From contig CAVRAP010000011.1 of assembly GCA_963718995.1 (NCBI GenBank), positions 1 to 61,108 of the forward strand: a stretch of 61,108 nt of DNA, read 5' to 3'. The stretch comes from UBA4744 sp963718995 (lineage in GTDB: Bacteria > Actinomycetota > Acidimicrobiia > Spongiisociales > UBA4744). The notes under the pieces were generated by a model that saw nothing but the letters and a program-made list of their open reading frames with translations, searched no databases and was not told where the DNA came from. Each line of letters opens with the position of its first letter. Positions within the stretch are counted from its first letter, which is position 1. The position numbers and the translations under genes are program-made. Below, piece by piece: positions 60,542-61,108 of this stretch.

Positions 60542-60601
60542 CCTTTCCCGATTGGCGGGAGAGGCGCGGCGCTGCCGGAGGCGGCGATGCGGAGAGGGTG
60601 G
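60542..60601. repeat. Dispersed ~59-bp GC-rich repeat, copy 3
   Basis: CCTTTCCCGATTGGCGGGAG opens the copy and GGCGGCGATGCGGAGAGGGT closes it. It lies in the first unit of the tandem array. Confidence 0.85.
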
Positions 60602-60821
60602 AGGCTTTGGGTTTTCCTGGCTTCTGCCGGTGCAACTCATCTCGAAGGGCGGCGTAGCTCGCTACCGGGTTTCTGATGACATGCCCGGGCTGGTGAGGGG
60701 GTTGTACCGGCCGATGGTCGTGCGGTCTCTTTTGCATCGAAGGAAACGGATGGCCTCCCACCGCGGGGGTTTGGTGCTGTGTGGTTGGCATCCCGCCGCT
60801 TGTGGGGTTGTTGTGGGTTGG

Positions 60822-60880
60822 CCTCTCCCGCTGGGGGGAGAGGCGCGGCGCTGCCGGAGGCGGCGACGCGGAGAGGGTGG
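60822..60880. repeat. Dispersed ~59-bp GC-rich repeat, copy 4
   Basis: CCTCTCCCGCTGGGGGGAGA to GGCGGCGACGCGGAGAGGGT, in the second array unit. It is almost identical to copy 5. Confidence 0.85.
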
Positions 60881-61036
60881 AGGGTTTAGGTCTTCCCAGG
60901 CCTTCCCGTAGCCAAAGCTATGAGTTCCAGCCCGGGCTGGTTTGAAGGGGTCCACCCGCCGATGGTTGTGCGGTCTCTTTTGCATCGAAGGAACCGGATG
61001 GGTTCCCACCTCGGAGGTTGGGTGCTGTGAAGTTGG

Positions 61037-61095
61037 CCTCTCGCGTTGGGGGGAGAGGCGCGGCGCTGCCGGAGGCGGCGACGCGGAGAGGGTGG
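61037..61095. repeat. Dispersed ~59-bp GC-rich repeat, copy 5
   Basis: CCTCTCGCGTTGGGGGGAGA to GGCGGCGACGCGGAGAGGGT, in the third array unit, 13 bp from the end of the window. Confidence 0.85.
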
Positions 61096-61108
61096 GCTGT
61101 CGACAAAG

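Larger units (their letters stand above)
60426..61108. repeat. Tandem array of about 250-bp units, reaching the window end
   Basis: Three units begin CCCGGGCTGG at 60426, 60684 and 60931 (periods 258 and 247). Units 2 and 3 share GTGCGGTCTCTTTTGCATCG; unit 1 has a diverged version (GTGAGGTCTTCTTACCTCGA). Each unit carries one copy of the ~59-bp repeat. The 737 bp after fabF hold no credible gene; the open frames present are built from the repeat itself. Confidence 0.85.

Noticed and set aside
60382..60911. Open frames of 91 and 119 codons after fabF
   Set aside because: They are built from the repeated units, are Arg/Gly-rich, and change frame between units.

Overview
This is a GC-rich chromosomal segment of an actinomycete-like bacterium (Actinomycetota, most likely an uncultured Acidimicrobiia-type lineage). 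The evidence is a LexA box of the actinobacterial TCGAAC-N4-GTTCGA type, an ilvB leader peptide attenuator, an F420-type luciferase-like oxidoreductase, a DEDD exonuclease/GIY-YIG fusion known from mycobacteria, frequent GTG starts with ATGA or GTGA overlaps, and a Thr-Pro rich wall stalk. The lineage call is inference from gene content. I see no tRNA, rRNA, CRISPR, prophage or transposase.

Layout. 1-6.5 kb: the end of a CcmA-like ABC ATPase, then a menaquinol:cytochrome c oxidoreductase operon (Rieske, b6-type cytochrome b, and a subunit IV fused to a chain of seven CXXCH haem motifs), an Lgt-like membrane protein with a TlpA/ResA lipoprotein, and glgC. 6.6-9.1 kb: a duplicated pair of exported proteins (beta-sandwich protein plus small lipoprotein). 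9.1-15.9 kb: a two-domain AAA ATPase, the SOS-box-controlled nuclease, a methyltransferase, a SpoU RNA methyltransferase, a thioesterase and a nitroreductase. 16-21.3 kb: pntAA-pntAB-pntB transhydrogenase, a USP/CBS-like protein and a CAP-domain wall protein with a 24-bp minisatellite. 21.5-25 kb: an OpuC-type osmoprotectant ABC operon with a strong terminator. 25-29.3 kb: a tricorn protease and HMG-CoA lyase. 29.3-32.7 kb: two tandem copies of an ECF sigma factor plus a membrane protein with an exported NTF2-like domain, each closed by nearly the same terminator. 33-39.2 kb: ilvB-ilvN-ilvC-leuA-leuB on the minus strand behind a promoter, a Val/Leu leader peptide and an attenuator. 39.4-45.4 kb: small hypotheticals, a NYN protein, ilvD and a QueG-like protein. 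45.4-51.3 kb: a tightly packed run with a zinc-ribbon membrane protein, phosphoesterase, SRPBCC protein, ArsA/Get3-like ATPase, ROK kinase, DUF1232 protein and LLM oxidoreductase. 51.5-56 kb: aminotransferase, alpha-glucan phosphorylase, threonine aldolase. 56-60.4 kb: the fabD-fabH-fabG-acpP-fabF fatty acid synthesis operon. The last 0.7 kb is a non-coding tandem array of about 250-bp units.

Several otherwise well-conserved genes (qcrA, qcrC, ilvN, ilvC and especially leuB) are interrupted by single-base frameshifts. Because the fragments keep all their conserved motifs, I read these mainly as sequence or assembly errors rather than gene decay, but cannot prove it from one sequence.

The items I would look at first are the heptahaem QcrC fusion, the paired sigma/NTF2 membrane modules, the duplicated secreted-protein/lipoprotein pair, the ilvB attenuator, the LexA-controlled nuclease and the repeat families.
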